Shown here piece after piece: positions 41,897 through 49,057 of a stretch of 64,000 nucleotides of DNA. Below the pieces are notes generated by a model that was given only the letters and a program-made list of their open reading frames with translations, had not been told where the DNA came from and searched no databases. A program made the position numbers and the translations under genes. Numbering within the stretch: the first letter of the stretch is position 1; each line of letters opens with the position of its first letter. The DNA lies in NCBI RefSeq assembly GCF_002902945.1, contig NZ_CP026102.1:1302001-1366000 (forward strand). The letters run 5' to 3'. This DNA comes from Paraburkholderia caribensis (GTDB lineage: Bacteria > Pseudomonadota > Gammaproteobacteria > Burkholderiales > Burkholderiaceae).

Positions 41897-42018
41897 GAAG
41901 TTCAGCCGCGCCCCTTCACGTCTGCGAACTCTGGCCCGAAAAAAATAGTTGAACCGGGCTCTATTCTTTTGGCAGCCGATGCCGATAAGAGCGCTCATAA
42001 GCCCCTGCCAGACGAGCC

Positions 42019-42282
42019 ATGCCAATGCGAATCGACCTTATTGCCTGCCGCCCCGCCCGATTGAAACGCACGCTGATCATGCTGGTCGGCTGTGCCGGCG
42101 TACTCGCCAGCCTGTCCATCTGGGGACGGGTACCCGCCGATGCACTCGCCGATGCCGACAGAGAGGTCGCCCAATCCGGCCCCGCGCTTCCCGGCTCCGC
42201 GTGTACGGCGGAAGGCGCGGTTTCAAGAGATGCCCACGGCACCTTTCTCATGTGCTGGAGGCTGGTGTGGAGCAAGCCATAG
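42019..42282 (+). CDS. Small exported protein, two Cys
   Basis: An 87-residue protein with an N-terminal membrane or signal segment (TLIMLVGCAGVLASLSIWG, about 18-36) and a short tail GSACTAEGAVSRDAHGTFLMCWRLVW whose Cys pair and DxxG spacing recall the disulphide-closed tails of some pilin-like and shufflon-type proteins. Function unknown. It stands alone, with only a weak ribosome-binding site. Confidence 0.5.
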   Translation: MPMRIDLIACRPARLKRTLIMLVGCAGVLASLSIWGRVPADALADADREVAQSGPALPGSACTAEGAVSRDAHGTFLMCWRLVWSKP

Positions 42283-42504
42283 TGTCTGAGTCCATATCGA
42301 CGCAGCGCTGGCGCGACGTGTGGTGTTCAGCCCGCACGGCGTGAGACCGCGCGCGACGGACGCATGCCGCCGCGTCATGTTTCATTCCAGACGCATGCGA
42401 TTGAGAAGGTTCGGTTGGGAAGCGCACGCAATGACATGGCTAGCGTGCTTTTGTCGCTGGAGACGTTGTACGATTCGCCATCAATAACCATAAAGGGAGG
42501 CCTC

Positions 42505-43362
42505 ATGGACACACGCTTGAGGCAGACTTTGGCCGGCGCGTTTGTCGCCACAGGTTGCCTGGTTTCGGCATCATCCCACGCGTACAGCGCGGCCGACGAC
42601 GCCGAGGCCCAGGACCGCGAGGTGAAGGCGGCCTACGATCGAGGCTACAAGGCAGCGAAAGAGGAACTGGCGCGCGAGGCCGCTGCAAAGGGCACGGCCG
42701 CCACGACGCCACCCGCACCACCCGCAACGCAAGCGCGGGCGCAGAAATCGACAAGCGAGACTGCTCGCAAGCCCATCCTCGACATCAAGCACGTTTACAG
42801 CGACGCGAGCGATATCGAAACCGTGCAAGAGGTGCCCGTCACGTCGAAGCCGCTCGGCGAACAGCCAGGCGCACAATCTTCTGCAACCAGCAGCACTCGC
42901 GTCGCGCCGCCCAAGCCGGTTGCCCGCCGCTCTCCCGTCGCGACAGCCGACGCCTGGACGGATACGGACTCGCTGCAGAACCCGCAACCGGTTCAACGCA
43001 TCAACGCGCCGCCGCAAAATGGCGGCATCGTGCGGTCTGCGGGACGCGTGCAACAACAGCATGCCATGCCGCCCGAAGCGTTCGCTGATGACGAAGGCGA
43101 CGACGTTGTGATGCCGCGTACTGCACAGGTCTACACGACCGGGCCACAGTATGCGCGACCGCAAACGCAGTACGCGCCGCCGCCCGTAGCGATGCCGCCT
43201 GCGCCTCAAGCCTACGGCTACGTGCAACGGCCAACCAGCGTGGCCGCCCGTCCATATGCCTACTATGCGCCGCCCGCTGCCTGGGCTGGCGAATACCAGC
43301 CGGCGCCGTATGCTGGCCGCTGGTACTGGTCGCCGGAGTATGGACGCTGGCTTTACTACTGA
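42505..43362 (+). CDS. Secreted Pro/Ala/Tyr-rich protein
   Basis: A 285-residue protein with a Sec signal peptide (RLRQTLAGAFVATGCLVSASSHAYS) and AGGGAGG ribosome-binding site. After a charged helix (AQDREVKAAYDRGYKAAKEELAREA) the rest is low-complexity, rich in Pro, Ala, Gln and, at the end, aromatic residues (RWYWSPEYGRWLYY). It may bind the cell surface or form a stalk; I know no function. A perfect 11-bp-stem hairpin follows 7 bp after the stop. Confidence 0.7.
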   Translation: MDTRLRQTLAGAFVATGCLVSASSHAYSAADDAEAQDREVKAAYDRGYKAAKEELAREAAAKGTAATTPPAPPATQARAQKSTSETARKPILDIKHVYSDASDIETVQEVPVTSKPLGEQPGAQSSATSSTRVAPPKPVARRSPVATADAWTDTDSLQNPQPVQRINAPPQNGGIVRSAGRVQQQHAMPPEAFADDEGDDVVMPRTAQVYTTGPQYARPQTQYAPPPVAMPPAPQAYGYVQRPTSVAARPYAYYAPPAAWAGEYQPAPYAGRWYWSPEYGRWLYY

Positions 43363-43369
43363 CCCGTCA

Positions 43370-43396
43370 CGATCTTCACCAGCAAGGTGAAGATCG
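43370..43396. terminator. Strong hairpin between convergent genes
   Basis: CGATCTTCACC and GGTGAAGATCG form a perfect 11-bp stem with an AGCAA loop, between the secreted-protein gene and the MDR dehydrogenase gene. No T-run follows on either strand, but position and stem strength favour a bidirectional boundary. Confidence 0.6.
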
Positions 43397-43429
43397 CCTG
43401 CGGCAGCCTGATCGCTGCCGCCGCCCGCT

Positions 43430-44437
43430 TCAAACCGCCAGACAAACTTTGCCAAAATGCTTGCCCGCCGCCTGATGGCGGAACGCATCGGCAATCTCGC
43501 CGAGCGCAAACGTGCTGTCGATCACCGGCTTGATCCCGTTCGCGTCGATCGCGCGAATCATGTCGGTCTGGTGCTTCCGGCTGCCGACAATCAACCCCTG
43601 CAACTTCTGCTGACGACGCATCAGTTCAGCCGTCGGCACCTGTCCGGCCAGTCCCGTCAGCACGCCGATCAACGCGATGTGCCCGCCGATCCGGCAAGCC
43701 TGGATCGACTGCGCAAGCGTGTCCGGACCACCCACTTCGACCACGTTGTCGACGCCGCGTCCGTTCGTGATGTCGAGGACCTTCGCAGCCCAGTCCGTGT
43801 CGCGCTTGTAGTTGATCAGGTGATCGGCGCCGAGCGCGCGGGCCTTCGCCAGTTTCTCGTCGGACGACGACGTTGCGATCACTGTCGCGCCCATCTGCTT
43901 CGCGAACTGCAGCGCGAAGATCGAGACACCGCCCGTGCCCTGCACGAGCACGGTGTCGCCCGCCTTCAGCGCGTAATCGACGACCAGCGCGCGCCATGCG
44001 GTCAGGCCAGCCGTGGTCAACGTCGCCGCCTCCGCGTGGCTGTAGCCGCGCGGCGCGTGCGTGAACCACTGTGCGGGACGGACGACGCTCTCGCGAGCGT
44101 AGCCGTCGACGCCGTCACCCGGCGTCGTCGAAAAATCGGCCACCGTCGGGCCGCCGTCGAGCCAGTACGGGAAGAACGTCGAGACGACGGCATCGCCGAC
44201 CGCGAATTCCGTCACGCCGTCGCCGATCGCTTCGACGATGCCCGCGCCATCCGACATCGGAATGCGGCCGTCTTCCGTACGCATGCGCCCCGTGACGACA
44301 CCCAGATCGTGGAAATTCAGCGAACTCGCATGGATGCGCACGCGGATTTCGCCGGGCGCCGGCGCGCCGGGATCGGCAAGGTCCACGCGTACGAGATTTT
44401 CCAGTCCGGCGGGCTGGCGCAAGGTAATGGCTTTCAT
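43430..44437 (-). CDS. MDR-superfamily NAD(P)-dependent dehydrogenase/quinone reductase
   Basis: A 335-residue medium-chain dehydrogenase from MKAITLRQPA, with CAGGAG upstream. The nucleotide site VLVQGTGGVSIFALQFAKQMGATVIATSSSDEK is clear, but the catalytic-zinc Cys found in alcohol dehydrogenases is replaced (SSLNFHDLGVVTG), which points to a zinc-free quinone oxidoreductase or enoyl reductase type. It is divergent from an HxlR-type regulator 161 bp away, a frequent pairing for enzymes that detoxify electrophiles. Confidence 0.87.
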   Translation of the reverse strand: MKAITLRQPAGLENLVRVDLADPGAPAPGEIRVRIHASSLNFHDLGVVTGRMRTEDGRIPMSDGAGIVEAIGDGVTEFAVGDAVVSTFFPYWLDGGPTVADFSTTPGDGVDGYARESVVRPAQWFTHAPRGYSHAEAATLTTAGLTAWRALVVDYALKAGDTVLVQGTGGVSIFALQFAKQMGATVIATSSSDEKLAKARALGADHLINYKRDTDWAAKVLDITNGRGVDNVVEVGGPDTLAQSIQACRIGGHIALIGVLTGLAGQVPTAELMRRQQKLQGLIVGSRKHQTDMIRAIDANGIKPVIDSTFALGEIADAFRHQAAGKHFGKVCLAV

Positions 44438-44593
44438 CGAGGCAACTCCTGATAGTCGATTGACGGACTGACGATGCACGATGCCGCATCGCCGTCGAAA
44501 AGGCGCTCGCGCGCTGATTGGCGCACGAGGTCGCGACCGATCCGCGACCACGTCGTGATTGTCCCGTCGCACGTCGATTACCACAAGAAGGTA

Positions 44594-44618
44594 CAATTAT
44601 GGCCAGTACTATCAATTA
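44594..44618. promoter_or_regulatory. Direct repeat at the start of the HxlR gene
   Basis: CAATTATG occurs at 44594-44601 and 44611-44618, 17 bp apart, spanning the chosen ATG. In this GC-rich DNA such a pair stands out. It could be an operator, and if so the true start may be the ATG at 44626 or 44635. Confidence 0.4.
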
Positions 44619-45048
44619 TGTAGGTATGAATGCCATGCGACCCAAACGCCTGGACAGCAAAAGCGGCTGCGCCGTCGAAGTGACGCTTTCGGTAATCGGC
44701 GGCTTATGGAAGCCCGTGATCCTGTTTCATCTGATGCATGAAAAAAAGCGCTTCATGGAGCTGACCCGGCTGCTGCCGAACACCACGCAGCGCATGTTGA
44801 CGCTGCAATTGCGCGAACTGGAGGCGGACGGGATCGTGGCGCGGCATGTCTATCCTCAGGTTCCGCCGAAGGTCGAATACGAATTGACGCCGTTCGGCAA
44901 GACGCTCGCCCCCGTGCTGATCAGCCTCAGGCAATGGGGCGAGTCGTATCAGGCGCAGCGCGCGAGCGATATCGCGCCGATCCAGGAAGTGTCGAAGCCA
45001 ACGACAACGCGGCGGCGTCGTACCAACGCGGCGGGGCACGTTGCGTGA
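44599..45048 (+). CDS. HxlR-family redox/electrophile-type regulator
   Basis: A 149-residue winged-helix protein: VIGGLWKPVILFHLMHEKKRFMELTRLLPNTTQRMLTLQLRELEADGIV then YELTPFGKTL. A Cys at residue 24 (SGCAVEVTL) sits where YodB/HypR-type HxlR proteins carry their sensing Cys. It probably represses itself and the divergent MDR dehydrogenase until a quinone or aldehyde modifies that Cys (inference). Start chosen on AGAAGG. Confidence 0.9.
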   Translation: MASTINYVGMNAMRPKRLDSKSGCAVEVTLSVIGGLWKPVILFHLMHEKKRFMELTRLLPNTTQRMLTLQLRELEADGIVARHVYPQVPPKVEYELTPFGKTLAPVLISLRQWGESYQAQRASDIAPIQEVSKPTTTRRRRTNAAGHVA

Positions 45049-45158
45049 GCGAACCCGTGGCTCGATCAGGTTTCACGCCCGCGAGCCGAATCGCCTCGTG
45101 AACATCGCATCGAACAGCAGTACGATAGACAATCGACCGATGCAATCGAGGAGGCACC

Positions 45159-45350
45159 ATGAACGCGGTATGCCCGCTACACGGGCCGACCACCATCATC
45201 CGCACGAACGCATACGGTTTTCCCGTCTACGCGTGTTGTTGCAACGACGTGCCGTACGCCACGCCCCCGGACGCCTGCACGAGAGCGCCGACGCAACGCG
45301 GAAAAGACCCGCAGCCGCAACCCGACCAACCCAGGACAAAAAAAGAATGA
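45159..45350 (+). CDS. Tiny Cys-rich protein
   Basis: A 63-residue protein with a near-perfect AGGAGG ribosome-binding site. MNAVCPLHGPTTIIRTNAYG carries a C-x2-H pair, then VYACCCNDVPY a Cys triplet, then a Pro/Gln/Lys-rich tail. The Cys/His pattern could bind a metal. No family is recognised. It sits between the HxlR regulator and the ThuA-like gene. Confidence 0.5.
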   Translation: MNAVCPLHGPTTIIRTNAYGFPVYACCCNDVPYATPPDACTRAPTQRGKDPQPQPDQPRTKKE

Positions 45351-45368
45351 CGGGTCGCGGGACGTCTA

Positions 45369-46247
45369 TCAGTGCGGCGTTTTCCCCGCGAGCCACAGTG
45401 CGACATTGATTGCATATCGGTGCGCATCCTGCAGCGCCTGTTGCTCCGTCTGCATTCCGTCGCCGGGCGGCTCGTCCACGAAGCTCGGACAACCGAGCCG
45501 CGCGTCCCAGTTGTAATCGGCAAAATGATGAAACGTGCTTTGCGCGACAGCAGGTCCTCCGTCGCTGGACGGCTCAAAGGCAACGGCAAGATTGAAGCGC
45601 TTGCCCGTGATCTTGCTATTGCCTCGCGCGATCACGCGGGCCGGTTCGTCGCCGGGTGCATCGACAGCGCCTTCGTGCGGGTGCGCGGGCAGATAGCGAA
45701 TTGCGCCCGTCGGTGAATCGGCGTTCGTCAGTATGGGATGGGTCGGCCCGACCACGGCGACTTCCTGATAGTCCCCATTCGCGCCCGAGTGAAAATTGGG
45801 CCATGAAATATGCGTGGAGAACGGATCGTCGCATACGCAATGCGACTGGTCGGGGTCGACGTTGCGCGTATGAAAATGATGTGCCTTGCCGACTGCACCC
45901 AGGCTGCACAGCGAACAGCCCACATCCATGTGATCCCTCGTCACCATCAGACCGCGGCCTGCCTGGCGGAATCGCGTAATGCCTGCGCAGTCTTCGGGTG
46001 TCAGACCGTCTCCGTTGTCGACGGCAAATAGCCACAACTCGTCGAACCCGGTTTCGTCCAGACGGGAAAGCACCGGGTCGGGCTCTCCGTTTTGCTCGCG
46101 GTCTCTCGCGACGACGTCGAATACGGCGCGCCCTTGCGTATCGCGATGGTTGCGCAGCAGTTCGGCAAGGCGGCTGAAGCGCGCGATCGACCAGTCGTCG
46201 GCGATGGACGGAATGGTGGTTTGTAGCAGGATCTTGATGGTATCCAT
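45369..46247 (-). CDS. ThuA-like / glutamine-amidotransferase-fold protein
   Basis: A 292-residue soluble protein from MDTIKILLQTTIPSIADDW. The middle (LWLFAVDNGDGLTPEDCAGITRFRQAGRGLMVTRDHMDVGCSLCSLG) resembles the strand-helix core of ThuA-like trefactor proteins, and AQSTFHHFADYNWDARLGCPSF matches the HHF..YNWD-type end of that fold. HHFHTRNVDP and several Cys/His could bind metal. No signal peptide. The assignment is a fold guess; function unknown. An upstream in-frame ATG (46508) adds 87 unlikely residues overlapping the catalase gene. Confidence 0.55.
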   Translation of the reverse strand: MDTIKILLQTTIPSIADDWSIARFSRLAELLRNHRDTQGRAVFDVVARDREQNGEPDPVLSRLDETGFDELWLFAVDNGDGLTPEDCAGITRFRQAGRGLMVTRDHMDVGCSLCSLGAVGKAHHFHTRNVDPDQSHCVCDDPFSTHISWPNFHSGANGDYQEVAVVGPTHPILTNADSPTGAIRYLPAHPHEGAVDAPGDEPARVIARGNSKITGKRFNLAVAFEPSSDGGPAVAQSTFHHFADYNWDARLGCPSFVDEPPGDGMQTEQQALQDAHRYAINVALWLAGKTPH

Positions 46248-46446
46248 GATGGTCACGCAGCACGCTGCGCCCGTTTGAGCATGCCACCATGCTAGACGGA
46301 TTCGAATGGGGACAGTAGACATGGGGACGGATACACCGTGTTGCCTCGTGGACACCTGGCGCAAGCCTGTCCGCTCCGCCCCCTTTCTGCACGAATCTGA
46401 TGATGCTGCTAGATTGTCGCCAGCAGAACTCTCGAGCGAGACTTCC

Positions 46447-47508
46447 ATGGCTGACAGACCCGGTTCACCCGCATCCGCTGCCCGCTCGCTGGCCTTGATT
46501 GCGATCATCGTCGGCGTCGTGGCGATTGCGTTTGCCTATACGGCAGGCTGGCTCACGCCAGGCCGGCTGACACCGCCGAAGATCGTCAATGCGCTGGCGC
46601 CGCCGGGCGGCCCGGCTTTGGGTTTCCGGCGCAATCATGCAAAGGGCATCTGCTTCACGGGCACCTTCGAATCGAATGGAGCCGCCGCTGCATTGTCGAA
46701 GGCGCCCATGTTCGCGCAGGGTTCGTCGCGCGTGACGGGACGCTTCAATCTCGCCACACCTGACCCCAACGCGCCCGACGCGACCGTGCGGGTTCGCGGC
46801 CTGAGCCTGCGCGTGGTCGCGCCGGACGGCAGCGAATGGCGTTCGGCGATGATCGACGCGCCCTTCTTCCCCGTCGCGACACCGCAAGCGTTTTATGCGT
46901 TGCTCGAAGCCGCGGGACGCAAGGACGATCCCGATGCGATGAAGCAGTTCATCGCCGCGCACCCCGAGTTTGCCGCGTTCGGCGCATGGGCGACGACGGC
47001 GCCGTGGACGGCATCGTTCGCGCAGGATCAGTACAACAGCCTCAACAGCTTTGTGTTCACGAATGCCCAGGGGCAGGACCAGGTCGTGCGCTGGTCATTC
47101 GTGCCGGCGGCGAAGCCGGAGGCCGTGTCGCCCGACGTCCTCAAGCAACGCCCGGCGAACTTCCTCGACACCGACATCACGCAACGCGTGCAGAGCGGGC
47201 CGCAACGCTGGACGATGATCGTCACCGTCGCCAATCCGGGCGACCCGACGGCCGACCCGAGCAAGGCATGGCCGGAAGACCGCCGCAAGGTGGAAGCCGG
47301 CACGCTGGTGGTCAGCGCCATCGAACCGGAGCCAGATGGCCCCTGCCGCGACCTCAATTTCGACCCCACCGTCCTGCCAGCGGGGATGCACGTTTCCGAC
47401 GATCCGTTCCCCGCTGCGCGTTCGGCGGCTTATTCCGTTTCGTTCAATCGCCGGACTGCCGAAGACAAGCACTATCCGCACACGCCCGCCGAAGGAGCGA
47501 AGCCATGA
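46447..47508 (+). CDS. Catalase-family (SrpA-like) peroxidase, membrane-anchored
   Basis: A 353-residue small catalase relative. A single N-terminal membrane helix (SLALIAIIVGVVAIAFAYTAG) anchors it facing the periplasm. RRNHAKGICFTGTFESNG carries the distal catalytic His in the R-x-x-H-A-K-G form, and AAYSVSFNRRTAEDKHYPH the proximal haem end. Such proteins act as peroxidases with weak catalase activity. The stop overlaps the cytochrome b561 start (ATGA), so the two are translationally coupled. Confidence 0.9.
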   Translation: MADRPGSPASAARSLALIAIIVGVVAIAFAYTAGWLTPGRLTPPKIVNALAPPGGPALGFRRNHAKGICFTGTFESNGAAAALSKAPMFAQGSSRVTGRFNLATPDPNAPDATVRVRGLSLRVVAPDGSEWRSAMIDAPFFPVATPQAFYALLEAAGRKDDPDAMKQFIAAHPEFAAFGAWATTAPWTASFAQDQYNSLNSFVFTNAQGQDQVVRWSFVPAAKPEAVSPDVLKQRPANFLDTDITQRVQSGPQRWTMIVTVANPGDPTADPSKAWPEDRRKVEAGTLVVSAIEPEPDGPCRDLNFDPTVLPAGMHVSDDPFPAARSAAYSVSFNRRTAEDKHYPHTPAEGAKP

Positions 47509-48038
47509 AAACGACTCTCGAGCGCTTTACGCCGTTGCAGCGCGCGCTGCACTGGATCATGGCGATCTGCATTCTGGCGATGCTGTTCATCGGGGTCGGC
47601 ATGGTGTCGACGATCCGGCCTGACTATCTGACGCTGGTCTCGATTCACAAGCCGCTCGGCATGGTGATCCTGATACTCGCGCTGATCCGTCTGGTAGTGC
47701 GGCTTACGCGCGGCGCGCCGCGACTCCCGCCCGACATGCCCGAACCGATGAAGCTCGCCGCTCATCTGTCGCATCTTGCGTTCTATGCGCTGATGATCGC
47801 GTTGCCGCTGATTGGTTGGGGCATGTTGTCGGCGGCGGAGTATCCCGTGATCGTGGCCGGCATCCAGTTGCCGTGGATACTGCCGCACAGCAACGAACTG
47901 CACACGCTGCTATGGAACGCGCACCGGTTCCTGGCGTTGTGCTTTTTCGCGTTGATTCTCGTGCATTTCGCGGCCGCGCTGTTTCATGCGCTGGTCAGAC
48001 GCGATGGTGTGTTTCAGGCGATGGCGCCCTGGCGCTGA
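47505..48038 (+). CDS. Cytochrome b561
   Basis: A 177-residue di-haem membrane protein of the bacterial cytochrome b561 family: RFTPLQRALHWIMAICILAMLF opens helix 1 with a haem His, SIHKPLGMVILILALIRLVVRL helix 2, LAAHLSHLAFYALMIALPLIGW helix 3 and AHRFLALCFFALILVHFAAALFHAL helix 4. It passes electrons from quinol across the membrane. Coupling to the peroxidase gene suggests that it feeds that enzyme. GAAGGAG precedes the start. Confidence 0.92.
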   Translation: MKTTLERFTPLQRALHWIMAICILAMLFIGVGMVSTIRPDYLTLVSIHKPLGMVILILALIRLVVRLTRGAPRLPPDMPEPMKLAAHLSHLAFYALMIALPLIGWGMLSAAEYPVIVAGIQLPWILPHSNELHTLLWNAHRFLALCFFALILVHFAAALFHALVRRDGVFQAMAPWR

Positions 48039-48571
48039 GCGCCCGGCCCGATGTCGCGGATCTTGCGCGCCGGCACGCCGCCCACCAGCGTGTGAGCCGG
48101 CACGTCCTTCGTGACGACTGCGCCGGCGGCAACCACCGCCGCCTCGTGAATCGTCACGCCGGGCAGGATGGTTGCGCCTGCACCGATCCACACCCTGTTG
48201 CCGACGCGGATCTCGTGGTGATCGAGTCCGCGCCCGATCTCGGGCTCATAGACAATGTCATGCGTCGCCGTTTCGAACGACACGCGCGGCCCGACCTGCA
48301 CGTCGTCGCCAATCGAAATCCGGCTGTTGCGGCAAGCGAGTCGCGTCTGCGCGTTCAGATAGACGTTGTCGCCGATCGAGATTCCGCAGATCGTCTCTTC
48401 GTTGAGGCTCAGTTCGAGGTTCAGCGGACCGATGATCGTCACATCGCGACCGATGGCCATGCCTGCCTGACGGAACATCGAGGCACGCATGCGATTGAAG
48501 GGACCGTAGGCCGGCATTGCGTTGCCGAGGGTGATGAAGAGGTGTCGTTTGAATGCCGTCAGAAGTTTCAT
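48014..48571 (-). CDS. Hexapeptide-repeat acyltransferase
   Basis: A 185-residue left-handed beta-helix protein of the maltose/galactoside O-acetyltransferase group. Hexapeptide-like turns run from about 45 (IGRDVTIIGPLNLELS, ISIGDNVYLNAQ, ISIGDDVQVGPRVSF) to VWIGAGATILPGVTIHEAAVVAAGAVVTKDV and GGVPARKI. It would acetylate a sugar or other acceptor with acetyl-CoA. The 3' end overlaps that of cytochrome b561 by 25 bp on the opposite strand. Confidence 0.88.
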   Translation of the reverse strand: MKLLTAFKRHLFITLGNAMPAYGPFNRMRASMFRQAGMAIGRDVTIIGPLNLELSLNEETICGISIGDNVYLNAQTRLACRNSRISIGDDVQVGPRVSFETATHDIVYEPEIGRGLDHHEIRVGNRVWIGAGATILPGVTIHEAAVVAAGAVVTKDVPAHTLVGGVPARKIRDIGPGAQRQGAIA

Positions 48572-49057
48572 CGTCCGCGTATCGAGAGACAGCGGGCATG
48601 GCCGCTCGATCCGTCCTTAAAAGAGCGATTTTACTGACGGGATGCGCGCCTATGTGCATTGGGTCGCCGACGTGGCGTGTTGTGCGGAGGTTTTGTCGCG
48701 AATCCAGGCGCGTTTTCATCTTTCATGCGGCCCATTTGCGCTGGCCCGTTCCATCCGCTTGATGGCAACAGGCGCAAAAGCTCTCATAGACACCTGCTCC
48801 CGGCAACTCGATCTCCCCCGTGTTCAGCGCGCGCACGCTCTGAAGCGTCGCCTGCCTGGTCGCGACATTGACGTGCCCGCCTTGCTCCAGCAAGAAACGC
48901 GCACGACCCGTCGACCGAGCCGGATGGTTGCCGTAAGAAACAGTGGCTCGTGAGCCGACACGCGCGAACAGGCGGCGGTCGTACGATTTACATCACGACA
49001 TGCGATATTTACACGCGGCGCCAGCTATCGTCATCGCGCGATTGACCGATGCCGTGC
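48572..49057. other. 486-bp gap holding a cytochrome c remnant
   Basis: No intact gene is seen. The minus strand from about 48990 to 48723 carries the fragment described separately. The rest holds no clear repeat or terminator. Confidence 0.5.
48723..48985 (-). pseudogene. Remnant of a cytochrome c domain
   Basis: This frame has no start codon and a stop codon before the first readable residue. It contains CACCHQADGTGQ, an intact C-x-x-C-H haem-binding site preceded by GAGVYESF, as in the small haem domain of membrane-bound dehydrogenase cytochromes. The sequence ends 11 residues after the haem motif, where a full domain would need about 70 more with a Met ligand. It is therefore a decayed end or middle piece. 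It lies next to a PoxB-like gene, so it may mark a lost quinol/cytochrome partner. Confidence 0.6.
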
